From Lunularia cruciata (Eukaryota > Streptophyta > Marchantiopsida > Lunulariales > Lunulariaceae), in assembly GCA_948567375.1 (NCBI GenBank), contig OX419757.1, forward strand, positions 25,358,001-25,422,000: a stretch of 64,000 nt of DNA, read 5' to 3'. Position 1 is the stretch's first letter. Each line of letters opens with the position of its first letter. Shown in pieces: positions 21,461-32,000 of the stretch. The position numbers were made by a program, and so were the translations under genes. The notes under the pieces were generated by a model. The model did not search any database, was not told the origin of the DNA, and saw only the letters and a list, made by a program, of their open reading frames with translations.

Positions 21461-22540
21461 GTAAGGGGAAAGGGACTGGAAAGATACAAGCTGGTATTAA
21501 CCTTGCAAATTGAACGGCTACAAAAGAATATGGCTGGGCATATATATAGTATCGGAGTGAAATGTCGTTTGACCGCTAGAGTATCAACTTTAGGGGGTGC
21601 ACTGCTGTTCCTGTCAGTCCAGTTGCTGAAACCCGTTCCACTTACGCCACGTGGCACTCGGTCAGCTTCTGTTAAGGAAATTGCCTCTCTGTGAAGAAAC
21701 AGTGTGCTGTAACTTATAAATATGAGAAACATAGAACCTAGGACTATGTGCGAGTGGTGCTCCAGAGGACCTCTTCTTCTAAATCGTTCCGTTTTAGGTT
21801 TTCGTTCTAAATCGTCTGCTCCGCGAGCTACTCTAGCAATTTTAATAGGTCTAAATTTAAGTCGTCCTGCAGTTGAGAGGGAAAGCGTGACAGTTATCGC
21901 CCACGTGGAATCTGAGAAACACAAAGAGAGATGTAAGAAAGGAACTACACTGCACAGTATCCTAAAAGTTCCTGTCTGGAGAGAACAGATTTGGTAATTT
22001 GAGAGTTCAATACCGTGCTTCATAACGCATGACATTGTAAGTATTCGATCGTCTCTCACTTCGATTTACCTATCGGATTGAATCAAACATCTGAATCGAT
22101 GTCGTGTGTCATATTGGTAACAATTTTAGGTTGGACATCTAACCCATCAGTTCTCACACACTGGCACATGTCAGATTTTTCTAAGTGAGAGATTGGTTCA
22201 GAAACGAAAAGGGATACGGACTCTAATCAATATATGAAGTGAAATGGAGACCATTATAGTGACATAAAGATGACGAGCCAGCAGTGTCATGCATCGGTAG
22301 CATCTGGTTCACAGCTCAACCGATCATGGGACGGCTGCACAATATTACCGTGCACTTAGTAAACGGCAGTTGACATAAATTTCCTACTAGCACTATAAAC
22401 AACTATCAAACTCTACTCTTTATTAAGAGGGAATACTCCTGTTTATTGCTGTTGCTAATGTACGAAACAGCAAAGATTGAATTGACCACCTTCTGAAAAT
22501 GTGGTGGAAATCTTCACTTCGAAGAAACGCACAGAGATAC
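21461..22540. promoter_or_regulatory. Non-coding stretch with CACGTG (G-box) palindromes
   Basis: Perfect G-box cores occur at about 21651 (GCCACGTGGC) and 21902 (CCCACGTGGA), with a third outside at about 21214 (TCCACGTGGA). G-boxes bind plant bZIP and bHLH factors in light and abscisic acid responses. The stretch lies 3' of the minus-strand secreted-protein gene, so their target is unclear. A TATA-like CTTATAAATATG is at about 21713 on the plus strand. Frames on both strands (up to 219 codons on minus) gave no recognisable domain. Confidence 0.3.
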
Positions 22541-23213
22541 TCAGTAGAGCAGTCCGGGATATCCACCGGTCGGATAGACATACCCTTGTACCTGCTTAGC
22601 TGCGAACAGTAATAGAAGCAGAGCATGCAAGAAAGTTGAGCTAAGCGTTGTCATAAACTACGTACACCTGACTGGTTTGTTCATAATCGATAGGGCAAAA
22701 TATACATTGGAATTAAAATGAAGCAGAACAATCACTCCAGTTTAAAAGAAGCCAAGAAATGAGGCGGACATACATACAACTGCACTTGGTGCCTGCATCG
22801 ACCTTCTTGCCGCACCATTTTGGTAGGTACATAGCGCGGTTGATTTCCCAGTAAGAGTACATGGCGGTGGAGGCTTTGCACAGGCAATCAACGGATTCAT
22901 TTCTAACCAGTTTGCAGCATAAGGAGCGATATGCTGGTTCTGGCTGCCATTTCTCAGTTGGCCCTTTGAAAGGATCCCATTTCTCCACGTAGAGTGCGCA
23001 AACCTTCCAGTGGTCAAGAGCATAGCACGTGTCCTTTGCCTTCTTTACTGATTCCCCCCAATGATGCTTCAGCTCTTCAGGCTCTCTGGTGCCGGACACT
23101 AGCTTGGGATGTGGATACTTGTGGACTGGTTTCTCAAAATTAGTAGACGCTGTGAACAAATTTGCCGAAGCTGAAATCCAGAGGACAAAAACCTGCAAAC
23201 GACTTAAAGCCAT
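22541..23213 (-). CDS. Secreted eight-cysteine (nsLTP-like) protein, two exons
   Basis: Exon 1 is 23213-22778 (ATG to donor GTATGT) and exon 2 is 22599-22541 (after acceptor TTCGCAG, to TGA). Together they give 164 residues. The N-terminus is a signal peptide (MALSRLQVFVLWISASANLF, cleavage probably near residue 22). The mature part has the plant eight-cysteine pattern: C63, C72, C99-C100, C110-x-C112, C134, C144. The 26-residue gap before the CC pair is longer than in typical lipid transfer proteins. If exon 1 is not spliced, it continues to a stop at 22713 with two extra cysteines. Lipid binding in the cell wall space is inferred from the fold only. Confidence 0.6.
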
Positions 23214-26046
23214 CTTTAAAATACGAGTTAAAGCCAGTATCGCAGATGCCAGCTTCCGAGAGACTGAACCTACTCACCTCGAAGAATTGTAGCAATTCTC
23301 GGCAGTTGCAGAACTTCTCTATATACTTCCTGCCAGTCCGTGGTTCGTGTGAAGATGGATAGAGACATAGCCAGAGGGTTAGATGTCTAAATTCTGAGGC
23401 TGAGATGACTTCTGACTTCTGTATCGGCGCACAATCAATAAACCCTGACAGCTCCACCATGTTCAAAATTTCAGGAACATCCTGATTGCACTATACTTTG
23501 GGTGAAGACTGCCAGAGTCCTGTGTGCTCAGCATGCCTATCCGGAGTATCAAATAATAAGTACGTTAACATTCCATCCATCATGAATGAACAACACCCAG
23601 CCTTCTGTTTTCTTGAAGCACATTCCTCAAATCATGGCGCCTGAGGCTCTGCCACATATATCTGATCGAACAACACATCTTAAAATAGTATCGAAGTTCT
23701 GGACCCAACTGGCTTATTTACTCAATATGGGGTTGAGATTTGTAATTCCAGAAGCGGAACTGTAACATGCAAGAGCTTTGTTCATTTGTTCGAGTACGAT
23801 TGAGTTAAATAAGGAGTGAATTCCAATCCTCCAGGCCGAAGTTAATCCTGTGATCTCTCAATTCTTTCAGAGATTTAGAATTCGCGATGGTTTCCATACA
23901 CACGAAGGGAGTGCTCTGCGATACTGTTGAGTATCTTGACGTTCTCCTCGTAGTGCTGCCTCTTTTATTAGAAAGGAGTTGAGCCCATTGCGTGTCAATG
24001 TCGTTTTGAAACGGTTGTCTTCAAAATGTCTACTTGGTGACCAGATAAATAGCCGATTCTTCGTGTTCGAAGAATATACTATGCTTTCATTAATGCTGCA
24101 CCCAGTTTCTATCGAAATAGTGCGTCATTCCGGTTGATAGTGCGTTAATTCCGGTTGCAAGTATAGTACTTACCATTGATATTTATCAATAGTAAGTACT
24201 AGCGACCGGAATTAAAGAAGTTGATGACGTTCAATCACATTGGGAGTATTCTAAGCCTTTGAGTGTGACCCTTAACAATCGTAGATCCTTTCTGATGATT
24301 CGGAGTAGACGGTTTTCTTCCGCGGTGCTCATTAATAAGTGGTACTTTAGCTAAGGGTGGCGACGGATGCATCCAAGGTTGGATGCACACGCTGGAAAAA
24401 GCAATGGACATTTCTCTCGCTGGGATTCGTTGTCTGATACCAAGAGCATAGACATCGCCCTGACTTCCTCCTAAAGCGCTGGCTACAACTGTATGGTTCG
24501 ATCTCTGTGTGCTGTCTGGTAGATTTTACAAATTCCGAGAAGAGCACGTCTTCGACACTGCGTATCATTGTGTTGTCAACCGAGTTTACTCACAGCGTAA
24601 CATCTCCAAGTTAAATTGAGCAGATTCCCGACATTGTCCCCGGCTTAGAATTGGTTCCTTCATACCCAAAGTGATTGGAACCTCCAAATCTCATCAGACT
24701 GCTTTGAGCCAGGCATAATTGGAGACCGAGATGGATCTTGACCCTACAACGAATAGATGTTTCTAATCAGTGAACAAACGTACAAACTGGTTTGAAGCTC
24801 GGACGTAAATAGCGAATTTTCTTTGAGGTACATAGCTTTTGTACACTTTGCTTCACATGCACCATAGTGTTGGGTGCAGGCGTAACAAAATTTCACTGAC
24901 AATCTGAACGACCAGAATTATCTTTTCTGCTCGTCCAATTTCGCCTACGTATCTGACATTGCTCAAGAGCTGCTTTTGCATCACCTCGTGAAGACCATTA
25001 ATACGTTCATTGCTACTGCCGACACCATCCCATCCGGACGTAGTAGCTTCGTGGAGACCACGAGAAAGTGCACTGCGGTACTATCGTGATAGGTTTCAAA
25101 TGGACGCCATGTGACATACTTCCGGAAGAGGCTTCGCTACACCTCTCCTTTACATTAACCCATCGAAGTTTGCTCATAAGCAATCAAGAAGCTGGGAGCT
25201 AGGCGCTTAGAGAAACTGTCTACCATACAAATAGGCTTATAACCGAGGAGGAATCAATCAGCCAACTGGAAATGGGTGTGCGCGCTTATGCATCTAGTGC
25301 ACACTGCAGGGTCTGAGATTTGCAAGAGAATCTTTAGGTCATGATAACGAACCATTGATGAAGTCCAGTTGTGTAAGATATGAGCTCATATTTACTGAGC
25401 CATCATTCCGACCTACGTTCAAGGTCAAGAGAATGAGAAAATTATCCTTCTGACCCGAGTTGTTTAACTCTTCGAAGTTCACAAAATCCTCTCAAGTACC
25501 ATTACCTTCTTGTGTTTCGTCTTCTCGTACTTTGAACATGCACTTAGGCTGATAGATTTTCAATTTCGAAACCTTTTCCCAAACACATTCACCTATTGAG
25601 GAGTCAGATCCATAGCTCGCGAGCGTCGGCTTGGTATAAGAGACACCTGAAACCACCGTCGATCCCAAATTCGAATTCATTTGAGGACGAAATACTGCAT
25701 ATCTCAGATTCTGAAGGATGAACGACCGCGTTAACGCTCTTTATCAGGGGGCCTCAAATTTGGACAAGTTGAGGAACAGAGTTTACTGAGCTTGTGCTTC
25801 ATAAGTTGTCACCTCGGCTCTTCCTAATATCTTTAATCATGACATCTGCTAGAATAGCAGAGCAGACTACATGGATACACAATGTTGGTTATCCAAGTTC
25901 CTTTCCTATAAGGTAGCATGTGGACTGTCTGTCCTCATATAGAGAGTCCGAGGTCAAAATAGTAACTAATCGTGCTTAGAAGGACTAATTTCGCTTTGAG
26001 TATCAATCAAGTGAGACAGCTCTCACAGATAGGATCAGATCATAAA
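23214..26046. other. Stretch between the secreted-protein and nucleosidase genes; no gene recognised
   Basis: This stretch shows no resemblance to the transposon families elsewhere in the window, and its short frames (for example minus 25680-25492 and 24568-24347) have no recognisable domain. A hairpin lies at 24145-24214 and is listed separately. Part of it probably contains the 3' UTR of the nucleosidase gene (transcribed leftward from 26047) and the promoter of the minus-strand secreted-protein gene. Confidence 0.35.
24145..24214. repeat. Short inverted repeat (hairpin) starting and ending in TTAA
   Basis: The left arm TTAATTCCGGTTGC plus TAGTACTTACCATTGATA pairs with the right arm TATCAATAGTAAGTACTAGC plus GACCGGAATTAA. 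There are two or three mismatches and one 5-nt bulge. The loop is only a few bases. It could be a tiny foldback element or a hairpin RNA; the sequence alone does not decide. Confidence 0.55.
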
Positions 26047-29000
26047 TCACTGAAGGTCACTGAGTGTCTTCCCAGCAAGATATTGCAGAGCCCCACACAC
26101 TGTTTGTTGGACAGCACGAGAAGCTAAGGTAAGATTAGCCAAAAACTCGGTCTCAGTGGCAACAGGCCCATCAACTATATCCGTCACGCCTTTAAACATG
26201 ATTAGGGGCACCGATAGCATATCGGCAACGTACGCAATTGCCGCCCCCTGCAACAAAAAGTAGGAAATGAAAGTTATGCATAGTTCTCACATATAGAAGT
26301 TAACGGGATTCCTTGTTTAAGACATTAAACCGATTCGCTGACTCAAGCATCCTTTTGGAGCACAGAAACCTCTTAATTGAAACGAAACTTACCTCCATGT
26401 CCTTTACCGAAGCATTGTTGGCCTTCATTACAGCGTCGTCATCAGGAGTGTGGTCAAGTGAATCGCCAGTGGTAAGTACACCCGTCTGCAAGATATACAA
26501 AGTCATTCTACGGTAAAAAAGATCTATTTGAGCTGCAATAGCCTTAAGTGTAAGCAGACGAATACACAAAAAGAAAGCTTTGGCTAAACCGTCAGGTAGC
26601 CAATATTAGAACATTAGTCGGTTCCCAGATAGTGGAAACCAAGAACAGATCTTACCTTCAGGTTTAAAGCTTCGACTAGTTTTGATACTGGAGTTGCTTC
26701 CAATGCTCCAATACCGTACTCATGGTACCCCTGCGTAGGTCTTCACCACGTTAACATCACTAGCACTAACAATGAACAGATCTTACTTCAGGTTTAAAGG
26801 TTCGACTAGTTTTGATACTGGAGTTGCTTCCAATGCTCCAATACCGTACTCATGGTACCCCCGCGTAGGTCTTCATCATGTTAACATCACTAGCACTAAC
26901 TGTGAGAAATACTAGATAAGAGAAGATAGAGAGAGTTCAATGGATGAGTTTTACAGAATAGAATAATGTAGAGAATACTCTCGTGCTGTAACCTCGAAGG
27001 TAAAACCTCCAGAAGCCAACAGCTGCAAAACACAGGATGTCTGTTGAATAATCACTACTGACTAGGATTAAGCGCTAGTTTAGATCTCCTGATCATGCTC
27101 CTCTAAATATCGAGGATAGTAAAATAACTAGTTGTTTAAGATGCTATAATCTAACACTCCCGTTCAATTGGGGATTTTCGTATTATTCTACTCCTAATGG
27201 TTGTGATATGTTTCTGATGAAGTCCTTTAGGTAAACTTTTTGTCAATATATATAGGTATACAAGAACAGAAGCCTTCTGGGAACGGGTTATCCAGAACTC
27301 ATGAATTGCAAATTGATCGGGGTAAGCAAGATGTACATGATTCACAATGCTAGTATAGTGAGAAATCCATAATGTAGAATGCATCGAATCGAATGTAACT
27401 TGAAGCAAAGGTATAATTGAAACAAATTGAGAATAACATATGGCTAACAGACTAGTAAATCACCGGGAAATCGAGAACTCTATGCAAACGACTGCGAGAA
27501 ATAGGTAATGCTATGTAAAAGACTGCCAGTAAGCAGTGCATGAATGACAAAAATGAAAAACGTGAGCTGGAGTCAGGTAGGAACACTGTATACACCAGAG
27601 GTCCCATGAATCAGGCAAAGTCAGGTAAAATAATAGGGAGGGAATTAGCTGGGGAATGGAGGAGTGGAACAATGCGAGAGCTATAGGATGGTGTGGCTGC
27701 AGAAACCTGTCGAAGTGTAACAGGGAGACGAGGGTGAAGCGAAAATCAACATATATAGGTATACGAGAACAGCGAAAATCAATATATCAGCACACATATT
27801 GGTATACGAGAACAGAAGCCGTTCCCAGAACAGAAGCCGTTCTGGGAACGGGTTATCCAGAACTCATTTAAGTGTAAATGATCGGTAAGCAAGATGTACT
27901 TGATTCACAATGCTAGTATAGTGAGAAATCCACAATGTAGAATGCATCCAATGTAACTTCAAACAAACGCATAATTGAAACAAATTGACAATAACATATG
28001 GCTAACAGACTAGTAAACCACCATGAAATCGAGAACTCTATGCAAACGACTATGTAACACTATGTAAAAGACTGCCAGTTAGCAGTGCGTGTACAATAAA
28101 AATAAAAAACGTGGGCTGTAGTCTGGTAGGAAGACTGTATACACCAGAGGTCCTATGAATCAGGCAAAGAGCGAAGGATAAATAATAAGGAGGGAATTAG
28201 CTGGGGAATGGAGTGGAACAATGTAAGAGCAATAGGATAGTGTGGCTGCAGAAACCTGTCGAAGTGTAACAGGGTAACAAGAGCGAAGCAAAAAAGGACA
28301 GGATATAAAGTATATTGCAACATGTTAGACTTATAATAGGACATATTAGTTACTGTTCATCCACGACCACTGTTCATGACTACTGTTCACGCATGACTAC
28401 TGTTCACATGAGTTACATGTGAACACCTTAGAGTTAAGTCAAGAGCACATGAGTTACACATTTCACACTGTAGATGCAAAGGTGTGCTCTAAGAGTATGC
28501 TCATGTACTTATATAATCCCAGTTCTGGGATTACCAACCAGTTCAACCAATCGAGTACATACTGCTCATTTCATTTTCTCACACAACAAGCGCTATCGAC
28601 GCTTGAGTCCTGAGACGCTAAACAGCAAAGGGAAGCAGAAGATGGCCATAGTAAACCTTCATGAAAACACCTGCGACTTCATCAGTGCCTCACACAGTGC
28701 CGAAGTAGCTGAGCAATTGTCAGTACCTCTCATACCGAGTTTCTGCTCGAAAACTCATGAGTGCCAAGGCAAACTCGGTTGCTCCCCTAAAGTGCCGCTC
28801 AAAAGGAGTGGGAATGTCAAAAAGAACTGAAGTGGAAGTGTGGAAAGCAAGGGCTAGCAAAAGTGCAGGCACATACGTCAGTGCCAGAGTCTTAGCCACA
28901 TAGTGAGGATCAGTCCAGAAAGAAAAGAATCCACATGAGTAAGATGAGGGAAGAAATCGAGACATACCTGATGGATCCCTAAAATCAACAACATTCATTA

Positions 29001-32000
29001 GTAGAGAGAAAGTCCAGGACACAACAATGAGAAAGAGTCAAGCAGAGGTTCGTTAGTTATATGCTAGTGGAGCAAGAAAACTGCAGCGCTGCACGGGGAG
29101 GGGACGAGTCAATGGGAAAAGCAGAGGTGAAGTGAATTAAGGTGAAGGTGAAGTATACAGTGTATATATGAATTCAGAAGTCAAGTAGGACTCCCAAACA
29201 ACAGTATGGTATACAGGCCTCTGGGAAAAACTATCAGCACACATATCTTCAGTAGGTAAATAGCTAATACTAGTTTCTCCACTGAATAGCTGATCCTTAA
29301 TAAAATGATATTGAATATGAATATGTTTAGTTCTATCATGATTCTTACTAGTAAAAGCAATAACTATTCCACTCTTATTATCACAGAAAATACTTAGTCT
29401 TCTGAGGATAGCCAATGTCTGAAAGTAGTCATCTTATCCATATTGCTTCAGTGTTGGCTTTGGTTAAAGCCATGTATTCAGCTTCAGTACTCGATAGAGC
29501 AACTGACTTCTGCTTCTTACTCGCCCAGCTTACTGTTCCTCCTACGAGGAGGAAGCAAAGTCCACCAGTAGACTTCCGAGTATCCATATTGTCAGCATCC
29601 GCTGAATCTGAAAATCCTTGTAAATGCAATGGTGATCCTGAGCAAGAATACTTGGGGGATAAATGTAGAGTCCCTTGCAGATAGTGGAAAATTCTTTTAA
29701 CAGCTATCCAATGTGTAGGTCCAAGATTGGACATGTACCTAGCAACAGTACTAACAGAGTAGGTAATATCTGGTCGAGAAGAGATCATTGCCCACATTAA
29801 ACTGCAAACCGCAATCTGATATGGAATGGTCTTCATATAAGCTATTTCAGCTGGGGTAGACGATAATTGATCAACAATGAGAGATGTGCGATGAGCAGCA
29901 GGAGTCGAAACAGGTTTACAATGGAACATGATAAGAACCATGCTTCCTACTCTTTGAAGTGGAAGGTTTATCACTCCCTCTTATCTCTGATGTATCAGAC
30001 ATCACTACTGCAATACTAGACCTCTCTCTTTGTATCACAGCTCCCAAGCATCAAGTAGGTTCTCTCACGCAGCACTAGTAGCCTCTAATACTGAGATATC
30101 AAAAGACAATCCTGAGATGATGTTAGGCAACTCAGGACTTCACGAAATGCAAGGAAGAGGTGTTGGGAATCACCCTTGTTGAAGAACTAACTGAAACCGG
30201 AGCAGAAAGTACTATTATATACACTTCAGCAAACCCTAGGGGGTTATTTTGCTTAACTCTAATTAGGGCTGCGCCCCTCTTTACCCTAAGTAGAAGATAT
30301 TTAGTAGGGCTTCTAGAGGATTCTAACAAAACCTTAAAAACAAGGGAAGTCTCTAAACTAGAGATTAGCTAAACTAACAGAACAAATTGAATTGTTCAAG
30401 CTTGTTATGAATATAACTGGTTTGGTTGATCTTCAGCCATCCTTGTTTCGGATCTCGTTGGAGATGCATACCAAGGACATGATAAGTTTCACCTAAATCC
30501 GTCATTTTAAATTCCTAACTGAGTAAACTCTTAACTGTCTGGAGTAATGTAAGGCTTGATGTAGCCAATATTAAGTCATCAACATATATAGGTAATGAGA
30601 GCAGAAGCCATTCTGGGAACGGGTTATCCAGAACTCATGAAGTTCAAAGGAACGATAAGCAAAATGTACATGATTCACAATGCTAGAATAGTGATAAAGC
30701 CCTAAGGTAGAATGCATCGAATGTATCCTACAGCAAAGGCATAATTGAAGCAAACTGAGAATAACATATGTCTAACGTATTAGTAAACAATGAAAATTGA
30801 CAACATCCATGCAAACGACTGCGAGTAATAGGAAACGTATGTAAATCGAATGCCAGTAATCAGTGTGTGAACAAGAAGGATGAAAAACGTGGGGTGGAGT
30901 CGAGTAGGAAGACTATACACGCGAGAGGTCAAGCCAGTTATCAGTCAAAGAGTGCAGGAAAAATACTAGTGCGGGAATTAGCTGGGAAATGGAGGAGTGG
31001 AGCAATGCGAGAGCTATTGGATGGTGTGGCTGCAGAAACGGGTCGGAGTGTAACAGGGTAACTGGAGCGAAGCGAAAGAGGACAGGATATAAAGTATATT
31101 GCAACAAGCGCTATGGATGCTCAAGTACGGAGACACTAAACAGCAAAGGGAAGCAGAAGGTGGCCATAGTAAACCTCATCATCAATATATAATGCTAATA
31201 TAAGCACAGCAGAGTCCTTGCGAAGAACATATATATTATTATCAGCTGTAGAGCTGATAAAACCAATATCTAGTAAAATATAGTGTAGTCTTTCATTCCA
31301 AGTAAGTGCGGATTGCTTCAGACCATAAATAGATTTATTAAGCAGACAAACAAGAGCAGGATCAGAAACAGGTAATCCTTCAGGAAGAGCCATGTAGATT
31401 CTGCTCATGTAGTTTGCCATAGAGAAAAGCAGCAACAACGTCCAGTTGATGCAGCTCCAGATCGACATGCGTAGCCAAGGCAAATAAAATCCGCAGGGAT
31501 TGAAGTTTCACTGTCGGAGAGAAGGTCTCGGTCTAATCAATACCAGGAATCTGAGTAAATCCCTTAGCCACCAGACGAGCTTTATATTTTTGTATTTGAC
31601 CATCAACAGTGGGTTTGATCTTGAAGACCCATCGACAGCCAACAGTAATCTGGCCAGCAGATAAAAAAACCAAAGTCCAGGCTTGCATTGTAGCCATGTT
31701 TTGGAACTCAGCCTGAATAGCAGCTTTCCAATGTGGAGCATCAAGTCCTGAAATAGCTGCATTATAAGTATAAGGTTTGTTAAAGGATTGTGAAGCAGAT
31801 AGAAGTGCCTATTTTTTATCTTTGATCTTTTTAGCTTCCACCACCTCGTCATTTTCTCAACAGCCTTGGAAACTCGAGAACTGCGTCTCAGTGTATGTGG
31901 GGTAGAAAAGGGAACAGATGGGATCTTCGTCTCCCCAGATAATAAAGAGGAGTTCATCAGCTCATAGGAGAGGTGCATTGGGCAAGCACTGGCTGAGTAT

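Noticed and set aside
21400-22059. A 219-codon minus-strand frame, the longest in its area
   Set aside because: It runs into the family B LINE tail, has a low-complexity Phe/Ser-rich end and no recognisable domain, and the plus strand has open frames of similar length over the same bases.
23464-26046. Possible further exons (for example minus 25680-25492)
   Set aside because: No domain or splice-consistent series could be built, so no gene is called.
28720-29022. A 100-codon hydrophobic frame in the R1b retroposon
   Set aside because: It lacks a recognisable domain and the second R copy (45439-46688) has a stop and changes in this frame, so coding function is not supported.
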